The notes under the pieces: model-generated
The model's database searches: none
Seen by the model: only the letters and a program-made list of their open reading frames with translations
Told to the model about the DNA's origin: nothing
In this document: positions 1-11,657 of the stretch, one piece after another
How the letters are laid out: the number at the start of each line of letters is the position of its first letter
How positions within the stretch are numbered: the stretch's first letter is position 1
Assembly: GCA_032629725.1 (NCBI GenBank)
Contig: JAFEVB010000002.1
Span: 1,860,001-1,924,000 of the forward strand
Length of the DNA: 64,000 bases
Source: Gremmenia infestans
Lineage: Eukaryota; Ascomycota; Leotiomycetes; Helotiales; Hamatocanthoscyphaceae
Direction of reading: 5' to 3'
Position numbers and translations under genes: made by a program

Positions 1-1180
1 AAGGTGAGCACGTAGGTGAAGATGCGCCCGCCTTCATCATAGTGGACCATCTTGAGGAATTGAAGGGTTGCTTCTTTAGATCTTGGGGGCACGACGCCGT
101 ATTCGGTGCTGTTTGCAAAGTTGTAGACGTGTGCGTGTTGATGGTGTAGGGCTTTATTTAGGACTCTGCCTCGCAGGCCGGCCTTCGAGAACATGCCTTT
201 GACGAATGGCTTGAATTCTACGAAGCGGTGATAGAGTTCTGCAGGGACTGGGCCTTGGAGTTGATATTGGTTTGCTTGGAAACTGTTTTCATTAGTATAG
301 GCTTCAATAAGTTTGGTAAAATGACTTACTCGTATTTCTCAGTTTTGGGGCTCCCATCGGCACCAACAGTACTACCAGGAGCTTTCGTTCCTGCAATTCT
401 TCCAATCATAGGCGAGTAGTGCTTCACCCATGCCGTATCCCCAACCGTATATAGCCGTCCATGAGGTTTCTCAGACTCACCAAGCACCTCAGCGCTGAGG
501 TACAGACTCCCACTCATATGCACATCACTAAACATCGCAGCACAGCCCCGAATCAGATACGCCCTCTTGCTCATCATCCTCTTCTTGATATCAAACTTGT
601 CCTCCTGGAAACCTCTCCAATTCGCATCAATGTGATTGACATGAACCGTCACATTGCCCAATCTATCATCGTGATCTGACGGGTCCTCATCGTAAAGCCT
701 GCACTTCAACTTAAACCCACTCGACGGAATCCCAGCAACAATCCAATGGGTATTCCACTCCGGATTCGTATTCTTATGTATAGTTGGAGTCCTTGTAACC
801 ATCTCCGGATCCTCCTTGTGTCTCTTCGGTAGCGATGTGCTCAATGTCGCCATGATGAACGGATCCGAGGATCTAGAGTTGAGATCTGCAATGGGCAGGT
901 TCTCAGCGCGGTGGAAAGTGAAGCGCACGGTGTAGCCATCGCGCGCTGCGGGGATAGGCGTCGCATCGTAGCCTCCAGGAGGTTCTTTCTTGTTTTTGAT
1001 CTTCTCCTGTTGCTTGCTTAATTTCTCCTTTGCTGCTGCAACTTTGCCCTTGTGTTCACCCTGGCCACCATTATGCTCAATCGGCGCCGGCTTCTCTGCG
1101 TCGCCATTCTGTATGCCGGAGGGTTCGACTCCATTGGCCTCGCTAATAGGCTGCGCTGGCGCCTTTTCCTGTTCCGACAT
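1..1180 (-). CDS. C2-domain protein, 3' end outside the window
   Basis: Two exons are visible: 1180-330 and 282-1. The splice (GA|GTAAGT to ACAG|TTTCC) keeps the frame and the second exon stays open to the window edge, so the C-terminus is missing. The start is the first ATG, followed by a charged, low-complexity stretch rich in E, K, P and Q (residues 1-75). A C2 fold follows at about residues 80-215, with the Asp-rich loops DLNSRSSDPF and DEDPSDHDDR that bind calcium in this family. Exon 2 encodes a region with FVEFKPFVKGMFSKAG and GGRIFTYVLTL, which I know from fungal C2 proteins of unknown function. A Ca2+-dependent membrane-binding role is inferred. A possible 5'-UTR intron (GTAAGG to CAACAG) lies just upstream of the ATG. 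Confident about the C2 domain, not about the function. Confidence 0.85.
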
Positions 1181-1880
1181 TTTTTTGAGTCTGTTGATCT
1201 TTATTAGCGCGTTTAAGTGAGCAACTGTGAAGAACAGCCTTACCCTCAGCAGCAGATGTAGAGAGGGCTTGTAAGCTTATTGTCAGACGGCGGGCAGCTG
1301 TGATTACTTGGTCGCAACGAGAATGGGTGTTCTATCGCAATACACAGATACGAAGACGAAGATGAAGATGAAGATGAAGACAAAGTGAAGATTGGATTTT
1401 GAAGCTTGTCTAGAGCTTGTCTGGAGCTTGTCTGAAGCTTGATGGACAGAGGTGGACGGTCCAATTATTATCCGGTGATCGAGTCGCGATCTTGCGGCTA
1501 AAAACAAGCTTTGCCAAGAGAATTGGGTCAATTTTTGTTTCTTGGCAGCTTTGGAAGGCTCGAAGGGTCTTTGAAGGTCGAAGGGTCCTTGAACTTTGAT
1601 GACATGCAACAGAACAGAACGAGGAAAGATGTCACATTTTATTGCATCGGCAGCATATATTCCGTGTCTTGAGCTGTGAGCTTGGATACAATAATTACCG
1701 TATATGTACTACCTTACACGGGCTAATTCCAACTCTTCCCACTTCATTCTCTAGAGAAAACGTAAAAGCTCAGCTACACATCCGGGCCACTGACATCATC
1801 ATGCAGCAACATATTTTCCTTTACGGTGGTACTCTAGTTCCAGGTAGTCTCGCCCTTGTTCCGAGCCTCACATGATTGAT
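1181..1880. other. Intergenic region, simple repeats
   Basis: No convincing gene. It holds a GAAGAT microsatellite (1352-1381), four near-copies of an AGCTTGTCT unit (about 1400-1441), and paired GGTCGAAGGGTCTTTGA-like units near 1560-1595. It is the promoter side of the C2 gene. Confidence 0.5.
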
Positions 1881-2060
1881 ATAAATATATATAAATATAT
1901 ATAAATATATATAAATATATATAAATATATATAAATATATATAAATATATATAAATATATATAAATATATATAAATATATATAAATATATATAAATATAT
2001 ATACATATATATACATATATATACATATATATACATATATATACATATATATACATATAT
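1881..2060. repeat. 10-bp minisatellite, two variant blocks (12 + 6 copies)
   Basis: Twelve perfect head-to-tail copies of ATAAATATAT (1881-2000) are followed by six perfect copies of ATACATATAT (2001-2060) and a partial copy. The two variants differ at one base and are completely segregated. The Tyr/Ile reading frames through it are artefacts of the repeat. Confidence 0.97.
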
Positions 2061-2351
2061 ATACAAGACATATCATAATGCTTCAAGTTTCACCCCTTGC
2101 CAATATCTGTTTCCATTAATTACTACTTATACCAAATATCATGGCCTATAATTGCTTCATTCTTTCCAAACCCAGGGCCTGAATTCCCCACCTATACACT
2201 AACAGTCAAGGACTCGAAAGCCCCATCGTATTCTTTTGCCCCAAAGCAATGCAAACCCAAAAGCCCGACAGCAAGATCCAACGCCGACAGTGCATTTATT
2301 CCCATGGTATCTCCAAATCATCGCGTAATTCATAAAACCACCCAACACTGA
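2061..2351. other. 3' flank of the Csx2-type gene
   Basis: Short AT-rich stretch between the minisatellite and the stop codon of the ArfGAP gene. No gene is seen; it probably holds that gene's 3' UTR. Confidence 0.4.
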
Positions 2352-5300
2352 TCACCTCTCCGGAATAGGTACTCTCGCCAGTCGCCCACCAGCACTCACG
2401 CGTTTCTGCAATCGCGCATCTCGATCCTTTTGCCTGTCTGCTGAGCTTAACACTGGAAGTGCTCCTATAGTATCGTTCAATGGACGCCCTCGACCACTCT
2501 TCTGCTCGATGTAAAGACTCGCACTCCGACTAAGAGGGAAAGCAGGTAAGGATGCAGGGATCTCGGCTCCATTCTGTACAAGCATCTCCGCTATAGGGAA
2601 TGGAACTGGCTTGGCAGGTGTCTCCGGTTTTGAAGACGAAGTTACTGGCGAAGGTTGAGCGGGATCCGCAGCAGCTAATGCCAAGAAGACCGAATGCGTC
2701 CCCCTGGACTTGTCTGCAACATTGGGGTTCGCGTTCAACGCCAATGCGTATATAACCTGCTGGATCTCGTTCTTCTTGATAGCTGCAAGGAGTGTCTCAT
2801 CCGCAGTAGAGTATCGCGAGAGTGTCGATGAGATGGGCTCTACGTACACCTTGTCGACGTACTTGGCCGTGATAAACCTTAACCTTTCCTCGCGAGAAGC
2901 TTGAGGCGTTGGCTTAAGAGCCGGATCTAGCTTTGCTTCCCATACCATATTCGAGACCCGATTACCAACGAGCAGAAGAAGCTCAACAATGTCTGTAGTG
3001 AAAGAGTTGATATCCAGAGTAAGCGAGCGAACCTTGCTAATATGTGTCCCGAGAGATCGATGAATACCACTGCACTCAATGCAGAGGATAATTGCAAGAT
3101 TGATCGACACCCACTCCGTCTTAATCCCCGAACCACAATCTGCACACCAGAAGTTACCCTGATCTGCTTCACGCAGTAGCTTAAGTAGCTTGTCCGGGCT
3201 GTCGTCAAACCCATTGCTTCCCTGTCGGTTATATGCTGGTCGTGCGCCCACCGTAGTCCGTCGGAGCACACTATTTCCACCCGAATTATTGGGGCTGTGG
3301 TGCGTCCCATGATTCATAGATGAGCTTTTGCCTGTCAAAATCGAGCCGATGTCCCGCCGGATCGAATGAGTCTCAGGTTTTGGAGCCGGCCTGGAGGGCG
3401 GCGCTCTTGACTCACGGCCCTCAACTGCACTTTGAATGGCGTTATTGATACCCGAGATCCAACTGTTCATGTCGGCCTCGGAGGTTGCTTGGTATACTCG
3501 TTTAAACTGAGGTGTTATTACCTCAAAGCAGAATCTTCTGTCTGCGTTCCGAGCTTCTCTGACAGAAGCCATACGAAGATCAATGGGGTCCATATGCAGA
3601 TCCAGCTTTAGTTTCCAGTTGCTATACTCAGACAGCTTTCCAGCAGCTAGAACAATCCAAAATCTATCGATGATTAGCAAATAAATCTTTACATATTTCC
3701 TTAAAACCCACTTATGCCAGGCTTGTTTGTTCAATCCTCTAGGATCTGCGTGGCTACCAGGCCTACTTAAAGCCCACAAAAGACCCTCCTGCCGTCCTTC
3801 ACCCATTTTCTCGCTGGATGAGCCTTGCGAATAGTCTTTCTCTTCCAAGTCCCGAATGCCCCTGAATTTGGAAGCGGGAACAGGGCTTGGCGCGGCTCCG
3901 ACATAGGAAGTCGAGCTACCTGGAGAGCGAGAAAATTCCGATACACCACCATTGACAGCTTGCGCCATGGATGTACCGTTTGCAGATACCCCTCTAAGCG
4001 TAGACGCCGTGCTATCTGATCTGCCGAGCTCTGAATCAGATAGATAGGCTGAACCACCGCCGCTACTTGACGGCGGAGGGATGACAGCGACAGCTGGCAA
4101 TGTGTCGGGCTCCACGTAAGTAGCAGTGCTCATCTCGAGATTTCGACGTTTCTCCTCACGTTCGGTGCGATGATATTGGAACTCCTTGTCGGCTTTCTGT
4201 ACTTCGGAGCTCAAAGCATCTAATTGGGGCAACATCTCCTCGACCGTTTTGGCTGTTGCCAAGAAGCCTCTTGTCTGGGCATCCGCATACTTTGTTAAGT
4301 GTGACAATACCTCCTGCTCCTTTCTGCCACCGTGAAGATCTTGCATAAACGAAGAGTAGTCGAACCTCTTGAGCTCAAAGTTCCGCCGTTTTGTTTGGTA
4401 CTTGTTGTCACTATCGGTTCGTTTCTTTTGCTTTAGGGAATCTTGCCGCTGTCCTAGATACCGGGATACATAGGCGTAATAATCCTTGCTTTCCTCGTCG
4501 AAATCTCGCTTCTTAGACTCTGCTTGCTTGATATCGATGTTATATAATTTGGTCAAGGGCTCGATGATAATCTTCTGTAAATTAACCGCGTTTTGCTTCT
4601 CGTACTGCAACAGCTCCCGCGCAATCTTGTCGAAGTAATGCTCCAGAGCTGGCTGGACCGCGTTGGCGTTCGATGAGGATGCTTCTCGTAGAGCTTCCAT
4701 GAATCCAACAACAGCCTCATTACAGTCCATTTGCGCGATATGTGCTGCCTCGGCCTTCTTTACCACCTTCTTCATGCGCTGCTTCATACTTCCCGTCTTC
4801 TGCTCCAGTTGTTTCATGGTAGCTCGGAAAAGAGGTCCATCTTCAGTGGCGCTCATATCTTCACCGGGGCGCTGGCATGAGACGTCGACCTTGACCAAAT
4901 CTTTCGGCAGAGGAGCAGGACCATCGGAGGCTGGCATGCCTGGCGATATAGGTTCTTCATACTCCCGCATATCAGTCCCGCTCATTCGGGAATCCATAGA
5001 TTGTGACGAAGGTACTCGGAGCTTGGGAGGCGCAGCGAGGCTAAATGGTGGAGAGGGAGAATTCGGCTGGCTGAGGTATTGCTGAGGATCTAAAATTTGG
5101 AGTCAGTATCGCTGAAGATATGTTTTGGGAGAAAATTATACTTGAAACCCAGAATGAAAAGCTTGCAAGCTCATTAAGTCGGTGTGCTCGAGAATCGTAT
5201 TCAACAAACTATAGACGTTAGCAAGGAGACACTTTCGAGGTCGAGGGACAACAAACACTGCAGTTGTTTCTCCATCCTCCCCCTCGATCCTCTGTTGGCT

Positions 5301-5960
5301 TTGGCGGCCGCCATTTCCAGGACCATTCGAATGATACTGACTGACTTCCACCTGTGGAATAATCCCCGACTAGCTGTACATTTGCGTTCTTGTGTAGATT
5401 CGGGTCGGCATGGAATTCTCTTGTCACCAAAGTCTCGACTTCCTTGGCTGTCGAAGCCGATACGTATGTGAGGCCATTGACCACGGTGTCCACCAGACCG
5501 CCCGTTGTCTCTTGTACCCCATTATTGCCCTGCGCGACTTGTGGAGTCTGTCGAATGATAAAAGTAAACTTGAAGGTAAGTTCGTCGTCGTTGTTAAGCT
5601 TTATGATAAAATTCGGCGAGGCACCAGGAGATTGTTCAGGGTCCTAGGAGTCTTGTAAGCATATGCCCTGGAAATACGTCTCAAAATAGAAGTTATAATC
5701 ATACCTGGACATATTCCACTATGCTGTTATCCCCCAGATCGCGCGTCGCCGATACTCTTGTTGCGGGGAATGCATTTGGAATCACATTGAGAACCGTCCG
5801 CCGTCGAGCATTAGTAACGGTTAACGATGAAATGGTCACTGTCTATCAGTCAATATCATGATAATTTCGGTAGAAGGCCTGCAGGAGAACACTGACATCG
5901 AGTCTGGTCTCGTAGATAAAGCGCCGCAGCCTCTTCAGGCCTGCTGGTGATATTGCCCAT
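2352..5960 (-). CDS. CSX2: BAR-PH-ArfGAP protein (Csx2/ACAP type)
   Basis: Five exons: 5960-5897, 5838-5705, 5643-5257, 5208-5142 and 5089-2352. Together they give 1,129 residues in one frame. The start ATG opens MGNITSRPEEAAALYLRDQT, the N-terminus expected of fungal Csx2. Domain order: an N-terminal beta-rich region (about 1-230), a long helical BAR region (about 300-550), a PH domain (about 650-770), and an ArfGAP zinc finger (about 845-965) with CADC, a CIEC pair and the following HRSLGTH that carries the catalytic arginine. The Ser-rich linkers and the C-terminus are probably disordered. The family stimulates GTP hydrolysis by Arf GTPases on curved endosomal or Golgi membranes. The long final exon alone would look like a complete 881-residue gene, so a single-exon model would lose the first 248 residues. 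The first intron has a slightly unusual donor, GTCAGT. Confidence 0.93.
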
Positions 5961-6205
5961 GGCGATGGATTTATGGATCTATCTACCCCTCCAAATCGCG
6001 ATGCTGGTTGGAAGAACGAGCAGTGGTTCTCGCTGGGTGACTGCGATCGAACGCTGTGAATGTATTAATCAATAGCATCTAGATGTATGCTGATATGATG
6101 TGTATCCAAAGAACAGATGCTTCGAGGGAGGGACAGGTTTAGGAGGGTTTAAGAGTTGCTTGCGGGCGACGGATTCTGGCGCGGTGGTGGTGCCTGAAGA
6201 CGCTA

Positions 6206-6219
6206 GTACTGTACAGTAC
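6206..6219. promoter_or_regulatory. Palindromic GTACTGTACAGTAC element
   Basis: A perfect 14-bp inverted repeat, 246 bp upstream of the Csx2-type start codon. Related elements recur upstream of TVP23, ChaC and VTC4. A binding-site role is inferred from symmetry and position only. Confidence 0.4.
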
Positions 6220-6962
6220 CTATAGGCCCCAGTATATATTGACAGGGAACAGAAATAGTCCAGAATTACTTTAATCTACAAAATTATCAACGGCATTACT
6301 CGTAAGAGGGTTAATATAACCAAATGAGCAGACGGGGTTCGTGCTACTTTTACGTTTCAGGCCCGAGGATCATGTTGGCGTTGGCTTTGACAGAGATCAC
6401 GCGAACTACTCTGACTGCTAGGTATGTTACAGAGGTACAGATCGTATTTCCTGAAACATCCAACTTTAGACGGGCGGATATAATACTGATGTGATGTAGT
6501 CAGTACCGAGTGGCACGCAGGCGGTGTATAGATATATTTTGGGCCAAAATAGTAAGTGTATCACACGAATACGGTTTGCAGTACGATCTATTTATTATTG
6601 CTTGTACTCTGTCTACGTTTGCTGACGTATATTTTGTCATTCGGGCGTAGAAACGAGGCTGTGACATCCGTAGCTGGATTGTTGTAAAACTGGAAGATAG
6701 CTACTTGTACTGTGTAAGGTACTGTAGGTAGACGGTCACAGATCAGATCAGATCAGATCAGATTAGGAAGCAGAGCATTCGTTGCTTTGGCCACAGTCTG
6801 GCTCTCTACTCCGTAGAAAACACATGCACGAAATCCTTCCCGTTTCAGGTGTTCATGTCAGGGGCGAGAAAAGGCTGAATAATCATAGAGAAGTAGACTA
6901 AGTACCCATAGAGAAGGTGACTGTGATGTGACTTCATCTCACAGTACAGTACCGTCAGGCTG

Positions 6963-6998
6963 ACCCCTAACCCCCAACCCCTAACCCCTAACCCCCAA
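6963..6998. repeat. Interstitial telomere-like repeat
   Basis: About six degenerate units of CCCTAA/CCCCTAA/CCCCCAA on the + strand. TTAGGG is the usual telomere repeat of filamentous ascomycetes, so this is an internal, imperfect telomere-type tract. Confidence 0.7.
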
Positions 6999-7494
6999 GC
7001 CAAGACAAATCCGGGGTATGTACATACAGTTTGCCACTGCTATAAATATTCTAAGCTTGGCTTGAGCTTGTCCTACTACGGTACAGTACTGACCCTGAGC
7101 TGAGCTCATTCATCCGATGATGCGCAATGGCCAACACGGGACACAGACAATCGAAATAGCCTCGGCACGTTTGATGGGGGAGGGTGGGGGGGGTTGACCC
7201 TGCTTGTGATGCACACGCAAAGCGGCACTCATTATGGCTGATTCTTAACGTGCCACTGGACCTGGAGCATGCAACATTGATGCCGCTTTTCTATCCAGGC
7301 TTGGCGAAGCTATCCCAGCCAAAAAAGTGATACCTTTGCTACATCAAATTCCTACCTATGCCTACATATTCATCGCTCAACAACATGAGAGAGAGACTAG
7401 ACTAATTGAACTTCGGGTATTACTTCTCCTGACAACCAAGCCTCAACACTGTATACAAAAACGGGGTTTACGATACATTGCGAGTCCGTCTAAG

Positions 7495-8497
7495 ATGACT
7501 TCGGGAAGCAAAACGACGACTTTTGGAGACGCTACAGCTGTGAAAGCCTTGTCGACTCATAAATATAGTGCCTGGTTTCACGATGATTGGTGCATTGGTT
7601 CGGGTTTGGATATTCTCTCGGGATACAAAATACCTCAGCTAAAATATTTCAGTGCCACATGGGGGATATGTAACAAGTATCTTCATGCAAGTTGTGGCTA
7701 CACACTTCAACACCACCCTTTCCAAGCAGAATCAACCCCACACCATAGCTCTACACTTAGACTTCCTCCGGCGAACACAAGTCGGCGAGGCACACTTCAC
7801 GGTCAAAGACACAAAGCTAGGTCGCCAAACCTCCGTTGTCCACGTTACCTTATCTCAAGCTGGCCGTGAAGAGGTGCTAGGCGTAATCACCAATTCCAAC
7901 ATACTCACCGAGACTGGCGTCACATTTCCAACTTCCTGGAGTCTAACCCCGGCGCCATTACCAGTCTCTCTTACCCTTCTCTCCGAAAACAAGGATGAAA
8001 ACTGGTGCTTGCAGCCCGAAATGCCCTTTGCGGCTTTCCGTAAGGCAACGACGAAAACAGAGTTCTATTTGCCGAGAGACGGGCAGAAAGAAAAGAACAA
8101 AGCAGATGAATGGATTAGATTGAGGAGCGGAGAGAAATGGACGAACAGTAGTCTTGGATTTGTGGCTGATACGTGGCCTATGCCAGTCGAGGCTTTCATG
8201 CGCGAGCAGAATTCTTCTGATGCTAATAGCAACAGCGGGAAGACGAAGAAGTCGGGAACAATGTGGTATCCCACTTTGCTGTTGAATTTAGACGTCAAGA
8301 AGGTTCTGCCGGACGAAGGCGTTGAGTGGCTTCTTGTGAGGGTCGAAGCCAAGGCGATCAAGAATGGGAGGATGGATCTTGAGATCGTAATCCTGGATGA
8401 AGGAGGTGATCTTGTGGCTCTTTCCCATCATGTTGCTCTTGCTGTTTCCGCGAACAGGAATCTGGCAGAGCGTAATACAGGTGCCAGCAAAATTTAG
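7495..8497 (+). CDS. Thioesterase-like (double hot-dog) protein
   Basis: Two exons, 7495-7603 and 7653-8497, giving 317 residues. The splice joins WCIGS to VPHGGYVTS, which restores the hot-dog signature in which the helix after PHGGY packs against the sheet. The second half of the protein carries a second hot-dog-like unit ending in a beta-rich region with LEIVILDEGGDLVALSHH. The layout (motif near residue 40, about 300 residues in total) fits the fungal acyl-CoA thioesterase-like superfamily. Substrate unknown; hydrolysis of a CoA or related thioester is the family role. No targeting peptide is evident. Confident about the fold, not the substrate. Confidence 0.85.
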
Positions 8498-9150
8498 ACA
8501 GACTCGAGATCCTGGATCTAGAAACAAAGGTCACTCAAAAATGGCAAGCTCTCGGCGGTGGATGATGGAACTGCTGGCTATTCCTGAGAATCATAACTAA
8601 TCTGGGTCGATTTGGATGCTTGAAAGTCATAGCTGCGAGAGTTCTCATTTGCCTTCTTTCCATCAACTTTCATTCTCATCTGTTTGCTATGATACTCTTT
8701 GACGTTTTCCGTTTCCTAGGATTGGAAAACGTGGTTGTTGAAACCGCATCTTCTGATCGTAGAGAACATTCCTATCGATAGACATGGGAAGCATGACATG
8801 AAAGCCTTTATCAAAAGTATACATGTTTCAGTCTAACACGGCCCCAGAGGTTCCCGAAACCCTTTAGACTTGGTACAAAAAAAGCCTTTCGCCTGTCCAA
8901 CTGCTTCGAGTTCGCACCAATCAATCACATCGGAAAACCAGAAAATCAGACATCCACCACAAACCGAGACAGAAGCCAGAAAAGTGTCTGAAGCCTCGAG
9001 CAGTATTTATGAGGAAAACTACAGCGCGAGTGCGAAGCAGGCGTGAACGGGAAGTGATGAAAGTCATATCGACATCCTCTGTGACTTGTCTCCAAAAAAA
9101 AGAATGTGTCGAATATACCACCATGCACCGGGAGATTGTACGAGAGCTTA
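8498..9150. other. Intergenic region
   Basis: 3' flank of the thioesterase-like gene. Only short unrelated reading frames; nothing recognised. Confidence 0.4.
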
Positions 9151-9789
9151 CTAGTGCCAGGTTGTTCGACTCCTTCCGTCGCCTGTAGTCAGAATCCTCG
9201 TCGATGAGAAAAGGAGACCCTATCACCTATCCAAAACCCTTGTCTATCACTACTCACCATACTCCAATGCCCTTTTCGACAGTGACTTCAAGGAGTCCAA
9301 GGCGCAAGTGCTTCCCTTGAGTACCTGCAGCGAGGATATATCCGAAGTGGTATTGGCCTACATGTGGATCGGGTTCCTGAAGGACATGATCCGCTAAGCG
9401 GCGCCTTCCTCACTCTTGCGATGGTATGGATGTATTGTGTTGTAGATCAAATCAAACTGCAGGATACATTTTCAAACAATTTCTCAATCCTCTCGACTCA
9501 AACTCCAACCCAGCTCTGTGATCAACCGGGCCGAAGCCAAACTCCCACCCCATCCCACAACACACCCGGATCACCCGAGAGATTGCCTCCTAACCGACCA
9601 TGCTCTTCGAACGAATTGTGATGTGCCGGATCTTGTATGTGGCCCTCTTAGCTCTCCGTACATCGTACCAAGGGCGGGAGAACTAGAAAGAGATTCGCGC
9701 TTTGGAAGGAAACGGAGGAGCTGGATGGGTTCGCGGCGGATGTGGGTAGGGCGTATACTCAGGCTATGCGGGGTAATGCCGGGAAGTAG
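9151..9789 (+). pseudogene. Decayed BTB/POZ-domain gene
   Basis: From about 9160 one frame reads VVRILVDEKRRPYHLSKTLV, continues through SPYSNALFDSDFKESKAQVL, and ends EVVLAYMWIG before a stop at 9406-9408. This follows the BTB/POZ pattern of a V-x-I-x-V strand, a (H)KxLL helix, SPYF-AxF, F-ESK and a YMYTG-like end. The next BTB-proximal helix (AFLTLAMVWMYCVVDQIKLQ) lies in a different frame, offset by one base, and later pieces (such as FALWKETEELDGFAADVGRA, ending in a stop at 9787) lie in other frames again. No start codon or complete splice pattern restores it. A sequencing error or an unrecognised intron cannot be excluded. BTB proteins of this fungal type are often expanded and fast-decaying. 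The relation of the last piece to the BTB domain is a guess. Confidence 0.55.
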
Positions 9790-10505
9790 GTACTTCTAGT
9801 ACTCAAACGATGCATACAAATTCCGAGCCAAAAAGAAGTCTGTTGTGATGATCGCGCTTATTATTTTAATCCTACTACACGTGTCAAAGCGGATCTTGGA
9901 ACGCTGTTAACTTAACTGCCAGGGCCGCAGGATCGGAACACAACGTAAAGCGAGTTGAAGATTCAACATAAAAAGATGTAAAGATCGCCCGCACCGCCGC
10001 CGGCGTGTGCAAGCAAATGGTAAGTAGGTTACGTACTTACCTCTTTGCTTAGAAAAGGAAAGAAAAGGGGGACAGATAACGTGGGAATAGACTAGCTTCT
10101 AGTAATTTAGCAACTCTTGAAAACTTCAACTTCGTTCTGAAGGATCTTATGAAAGACCTTACAACTATGTAGGCAATGCTTGCTCCCTATCTCGAGACTC
10201 TGCTTCTTCGGGCTGCCTGAAAACGCCATGAAACTGAATCACTCAATCAATCACTCCTTCTTGCATACATGGGCATGCATACCTCATGACAAAGACAGAC
10301 TTCTGCGAAACCATGTAACTTGACAGCGCGCCTCCAGCAGCATCAAATGCAAACAAGTTCCGACCAACGTTATTACATCTGCTTGCATTCCCGACTGCAG
10401 TAAAACTTTTGGCTCCATTCACGCCGAATCAAGATGGTATCATACACTTCCTTCGCCCATGCCCATGCTCACCTTTCCCCAGTCACCCATCTATAAAGTA
10501 CTCGC
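9790..10505. other. Intergenic region
   Basis: 3' flank of TVP23. Nothing recognised in either strand. Confidence 0.4.
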
Positions 10506-11325
10506 TCAACCCCGAGAGAAAAATCGCCCGACTAAGCCCGTAGCTACATTGCCCGCGAGCCCTCCAGAAGACCACGCACTGCCGGCAATATTCGACGCCT
10601 GCCCAAACTTGTCGCATCTCGAAAATGCAAGCGTATTCGTGACCGTCAGACTAAGCGCAATAACTGTATTATCCATCGTATCAGTACAGTAAATTTCATG
10701 TATTCCCTCCCCCCCTCCTTTCATCCAGTAGTCAGTCTTGGGATATGATATGATATATACGTACCAACGAGCGTTAACCAGATGACTTCGAATCTGAATA
10801 TAGCCACAACAGCCAATGCGACCCAGAGCAGCGGCTGCGAATAGAGTGCCATCCAGAAGAAGCGTTTATCCGTCGCGTTGATGACTTTGGTCGAGGGATC
10901 AGAGCTTTCGAAGACCCAGTGCGAATCCCCCGTTTGGGGATTTACTTCGTTCCACCATCTTAAGCCTACGAGACGGCGGCCGGCGATGTTCTTGAGGTAG
11001 TAGAAATCGGCTGCGAGGAGGAGGATGGTGATGATGAAGATGAGCACGCTGGAAGCTATTAGCAGTCTGTATAGCAAAGCGTAGCATAGAATTTAAAGTA
11101 TTAGATCAGGAAGACTTACTGATTAGCCGTGAAGAGAATGCCCCCGAATAGATAGACCAATAGAGATGCTGGCGGGTAGACATTATTAGCAAGTTGCGCT
11201 GGGGACACGCAGCTGGTTTAATTCCAAGCTTACATACATATTCTGAAGGCCAAGAACCACAACAGTGTAATGGGATGCGAGCTGAGTCTCCAGCTCAAAG
11301 AGCCCTCGGGCTGGTTCTGTTCCAT
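10506..11325 (-). CDS. TVP23: Golgi membrane protein TVP23
   Basis: Four exons: 11325-11238, 11168-11120, 11048-10765 and 10663-10506, all phase-consistent, giving 192 residues. The protein is the TVP23/FAM18 (DUF846) type. It has an N-terminal [15 protein letters not shown], transmembrane segments around residues 20-65, the conserved loop [10 protein letters not shown] with HWVFES, two further membrane spans around 105-150, and a tail with LAFSRCDKF. Length and order match the family, about 190-200 residues with four spans. It works in vesicle traffic at the late Golgi. The start ATG lies 62 bp from a GTACTGTACTGTAA run, and the gene shares a 332-bp divergent upstream region with the aldolase gene. 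Confidence 0.95.
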
Positions 11326-11657
11326 GGTGGGATGTGGTATATGCGAAAGATGGAGAGCTGTCGATGTGTCGTGTCGCTGCCGCCGCGTACTGTACTGTAA
11401 CTTTGAAATCCGTCAAGCTGTCAATTCCTACCGTAGAATCACCCCCTGTCCACGCTAAAGATCCACGCCAGAGATCCACGCTACGCCACGGCCAAGACAG
11501 AGGGAGAACCCCTGTGAGATGTGCCGAGCTTCAACCAACACCAGCCGGCTGGCGACATCAATGTCATTGTTGATATGAGATGGAGGGTTTGCTACAAGTA
11601 GGGACCTATATACTGTTTTCTTTATCTAGAGCTCTTTCATATCCCAATTGATCCAAA
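11326..11657. promoter_or_regulatory. Shared divergent promoter TVP23 / aldolase
   Basis: 332 bp between two outward-facing start codons. It contains GTACTGTACTGTAA at 11387-11400. No clear TATA box. Co-regulation is only possible, not shown. Confidence 0.45.

Larger units (their letters stand above)
5961..7494. other. Intergenic/promoter region
   Basis: No coding signal recognised over 1.5 kb between divergent genes. It contains the perfect palindrome GTACTGTACAGTAC (6206-6219), related copies at 6941-6953 and 7080-7090, a GATCA tandem run near 6740-6762, telomere-like repeats, and a G-run near 7170-7192. Confidence 0.5.

Noticed and set aside
1821..2086. Three overlapping Tyr/Ile-rich reading frames on the minus strand
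   Set aside because: They are translations of the 10-bp AT repeat.
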